DNA from: Prorocentrum cordatum | Lineage: Eukaryota; Sar; Dinophyceae; Prorocentrales; Prorocentraceae | Direction of reading: 5' to 3' | Assembly (NCBI GenBank): GCA_963575745.1 | Contig: CAUYUJ010008069.1 | Span: 344,501-408,500, forward strand | Length of the DNA stretch: 64,000 nucleotides | Shown: positions 62,201 through 64,000 of the stretch, in pieces | Layout: every line of letters begins with the position of its first letter | Numbering within the stretch: the first letter of the stretch is position 1 | Made by a program: the position numbers and the translations under genes | The notes under the pieces: generated by a model | Seen by the model: only the letters and a program-made list of their open reading frames with translations | The model's database searches: none | Told to the model about the DNA's origin: nothing

Positions 62201-62715
62201 ACGAGAGGTTGTTTATCCCGAAGCCAATTTACCTTCCTCGGAGATCTGTCGGTGCGAGTTTCTAGTCTCACTTTTCCTTCCCATTCCCTTTTTGGTGGTT
62301 CCCCTTATTTATATATATATATGTATTTATATATGTCTATATATACGTATGTATATCTATACCTCTATCTATACACGTGTGTATATATATATATATATAT
62401 GTGGCGTCCACTACTGTCCTCAGCCTTTATATTCCCCCCTCCAATCCTTGCCTCCTTGGTTTCATAACCTCCCCTCTTGTGCCCCTCGTATCATCCCCTT
62501 TCTCTTTGCCTCCTTCGGGTCCCCTCCTATCCTCAGGCCCTGGAGCCCACTGGCCCCATCGGCCCTGTCCCCATGCGCTGCATGGCGTTCTCGTGCTCCT
62601 GGTTGGCAAGGCGCCGGACGCGAGCTGCCTCCTTTTTCTCCTCCTCGGACATCTTCGGCCCCGCCTTCGGCTTGGCCTTCTTGTCCACGCTATTCTTGTC
62701 GCTCTTCCTCGGCAT
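59224..62715 (-). CDS. Multi-exon gene, unknown function, charged coiled-coil protein
   Basis: Exons by phase-consistent joining: 62715-62551 (from ATG), 62157-62060, 61903-61790, 61386-61248, 60995-60891, 60527-60381, 60090 to about 59970, one or more uncertain exons in 59720-59910, and a last exon about 59301-59224 with TAG. Donors for introns 1-6 read GT, GA, GA, GT, GT, GC; all acceptors are AG. The first six exons join without a stop. The protein starts MPRKSDKNSVDKKAKPKAGP and is rich in Lys and Glu with helical runs (KREKERKIEAKKRKSCWMSR, MMKVTAIIQSCQAMKGHVST, RERELETVLSTGQLAVDAIE, GSDWLSGAVAGQLGEATTYL) and ends VWSNIKPVMDTMTRATANLK. No domain is recognised. Introns hold CAT and AT microsatellites. 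This is the clearest intron-bearing host-type gene in the window. Confidence 0.7.
59312..59699. repeat. (CAT)n microsatellite in an intron
   Basis: About 390 bp of CAT/CAC/CAG triplets between the uncertain exons and the last exon of the minus-strand gene. Long His- or Asp-rich ORFs across it are artefacts. Confidence 0.95.
61458..61632. repeat. (CAT)n microsatellite in intron 3
   Basis: About 175 bp of CAT/CAC/CAG triplets between exons 3 and 4 of the minus-strand gene. Confidence 0.95.
62306..62401. repeat. (AT)n/(ATGT)n repeat in intron 1
   Basis: TATATATG-type repeat of about 95 bases between exons 1 and 2 of the minus-strand gene. Confidence 0.9.
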
Positions 62716-63490
62716 GGCTTGCCTGGGCCAGCGGGCGGGGTGGCGATCGCGTCTGCCCCCCCATGCATGGTCGACCTACCTGCAGGCGGGCCCAATTTAA
62801 CGAAGGTCGACACCCTGGCCCCTGCGCGCAGGATGTGTATACGTCGACGTCGTAGAGTCTGGAAGGCCCCCTGGCCCCTCGCGCGCGCGCAAGGCGCAAC
62901 CCTGCGCGCCAGGGTTGTGCCAGGAGCCAGGGAACCTTCCAGATCCTAGGGGCCGACCCTGCGCGCAGCCAGGAAATATACCTCGCAGGAGACTCCTGGC
63001 GAGCGACGCAGGGTTACCTGACGCGGCGCTGCTGGCAATATCCAAATCGGTCGTCCTTGGGCCCTGGTCCTCTTCGTCAGCCTCCTCCTCCTCCCCGTGC
63101 ACCCTTCCCTGGGTTTCCCTGCACATTCTCATCCTCGAGTTCCTCGGTCCTCCTCCCCGCGCCTTCCTCGGTCTCCCCCCCCCTTCCATCCATTTTTTTT
63201 CAACGGGGCAATATCCAAATCGCCCCAGCGACGCCCTTTTCGCAAGGTGATCGCGCGCCACGATGCGCAGCGGGCCCGCTGGCGGGCCCGCGTGACCACG
63301 GGCGCCGACGAACGGGCGCTAGCGGGTGTCTGGGGCTCCCCCTACGCGCGCGCACGGGGCCCAACGAGGGAGCGAAGCCATCTGCGTCGGCGGGGGGGGG
63401 GGGCGGGGGGGCGGGCGCGGGGGTTCCCCCCCCTGGGTTAGCCCCAGGGGAAGGGCGAGGGGGGGGATCTCGGCGTCAGACTGAACAGGG
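62716..63490. other. No gene seen; 5' flank of the minus-strand gene
   Basis: GC-rich. The phrase CAATATCCAAATCG occurs twice (about 63038 and 63211), with G and C homopolymer runs at 63175-63200 and 63390-63440. Confidence 0.5.
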
Positions 63491-63493
63491 GAA

Positions 63494-64000
63494 ACGAACA
63501 TTAAAAACATTAAAAGAACATTAAACGAACATTAAACGAACATGAAAAACATTAAAAACATTAAACGAACATTAAACGAACATTAAACGAACATTAAACG
63601 AACATGAAAAACGTTACGAACATTAAAAACGTCACGAACATGAAAAACATTTAAAACATTAAAAACATTAAACGAACATTAAACGAACATTAAACGAACA
63701 TTAAAAACGTTACGAACATTAAAAACATTACGAACATGAAAAACATTAAACGAACATTCAACGAACATTAAACGAACATTAAAAACATTACGAACGTTAA
63801 AAACGTTAAAAACATTAAACGAACATTAAACGAACATTAAACGAACATTAAACGAACATGAAAAACATCACGAACATTAAAAACGTTACGAACATTAAAA
63901 ACATTACGAACGTTAAAAACGTTAAAAACATTAAACGAACATTAAACGAACATTAAACGAACATAAAAAACGTTACGAACATTAAAAACATTACGAACGT
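63494..64000 (+). repeat. AT-rich satellite of AAACGAACATT and AAAAACATTACGAACATT units
   Basis: A tandem array of an 11-bp unit (AAACGAACATT) mixed with longer variants (AAAAACATT, ACGAACATG, AAAAACGTT). It runs to the right edge of the window, so its length is unknown. It differs sharply in composition from the GC-rich surroundings. Confidence 0.95.

Noticed and set aside
63350-63460. G-rich runs as a CpG-island promoter
   Set aside because: Homopolymer runs only; no support for promoter function from sequence alone.

Overview
The window looks like nuclear DNA of a dinoflagellate. The decisive clue is a complete dinoflagellate spliced-leader (SL) sequence at 22475-22496, followed by two truncated SL copies, the known signature of trans-spliced mRNAs returned to the genome by reverse transcription. 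GC-rich sequence, abundant microsatellites, mostly retroelement coding, and an intron-bearing gene whose best splice solution uses GT, GC and GA donors all fit. I cannot name the genus.

Layout. (1) 1-5.6 kb: degenerate Ty1/copia-type gag-pol (protease, integrase, reverse transcriptase with YVGD instead of YVDD, RNase H). (2) 5.8-13.2 kb: a same-strand run of unrecognised, frameshifted coding segments. It shares a short recurrent motif with the copia part. (3) 13.2-16.9 kb: noncoding DNA with paired hairpins, an orphan SL relict and degenerate tandem repeats. (4) 16.9-18.1 kb: a single-exon amino-acid transporter. (5) 19.8-21.8 kb: a decayed non-LTR reverse transcriptase, then a 430-bp CT tract. 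(6) 22.5-28.3 kb: a LINE (ORF1, APE endonuclease, RT) headed by three tandem SLs. (7) 29.95-30.65 kb: an ankyrin-repeat gene. (8) 31.4-39.2 kb and 39.9-46.1 kb: two tyrosine-recombinase (YR) retrotransposons. Each keeps A1-ORFs-B1-A2-B2 split direct repeats and each sits in simple-sequence DNA. Both carry a C5-cytosine-methyltransferase-like domain, placed before the recombinase in the first and after it in the second. (9) 47.3-51.3 kb, minus strand: a second, 5'-truncated LINE with C2H2 fingers. (10) 52.8-55.1 kb: tandem repeats. (11) 56.5-58.6 kb, minus: a transposase-like gene. (12) 59.2-62.7 kb, minus: a multi-exon host-type gene of unknown function. (13) 63.5 kb to the end: an AT-rich satellite.

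Most coding sequence here is mobile-element sequence in varied decay. Probable host genes are the transporter, the ankyrin gene and the multi-exon gene. The strongest findings are the two YR elements, with reconstructable integration sites and differently placed methyltransferase domains, and the recurrent short motif at 0.58-13.6 kb that is both a GNRA-capped hairpin and an in-frame VATPA codon string.
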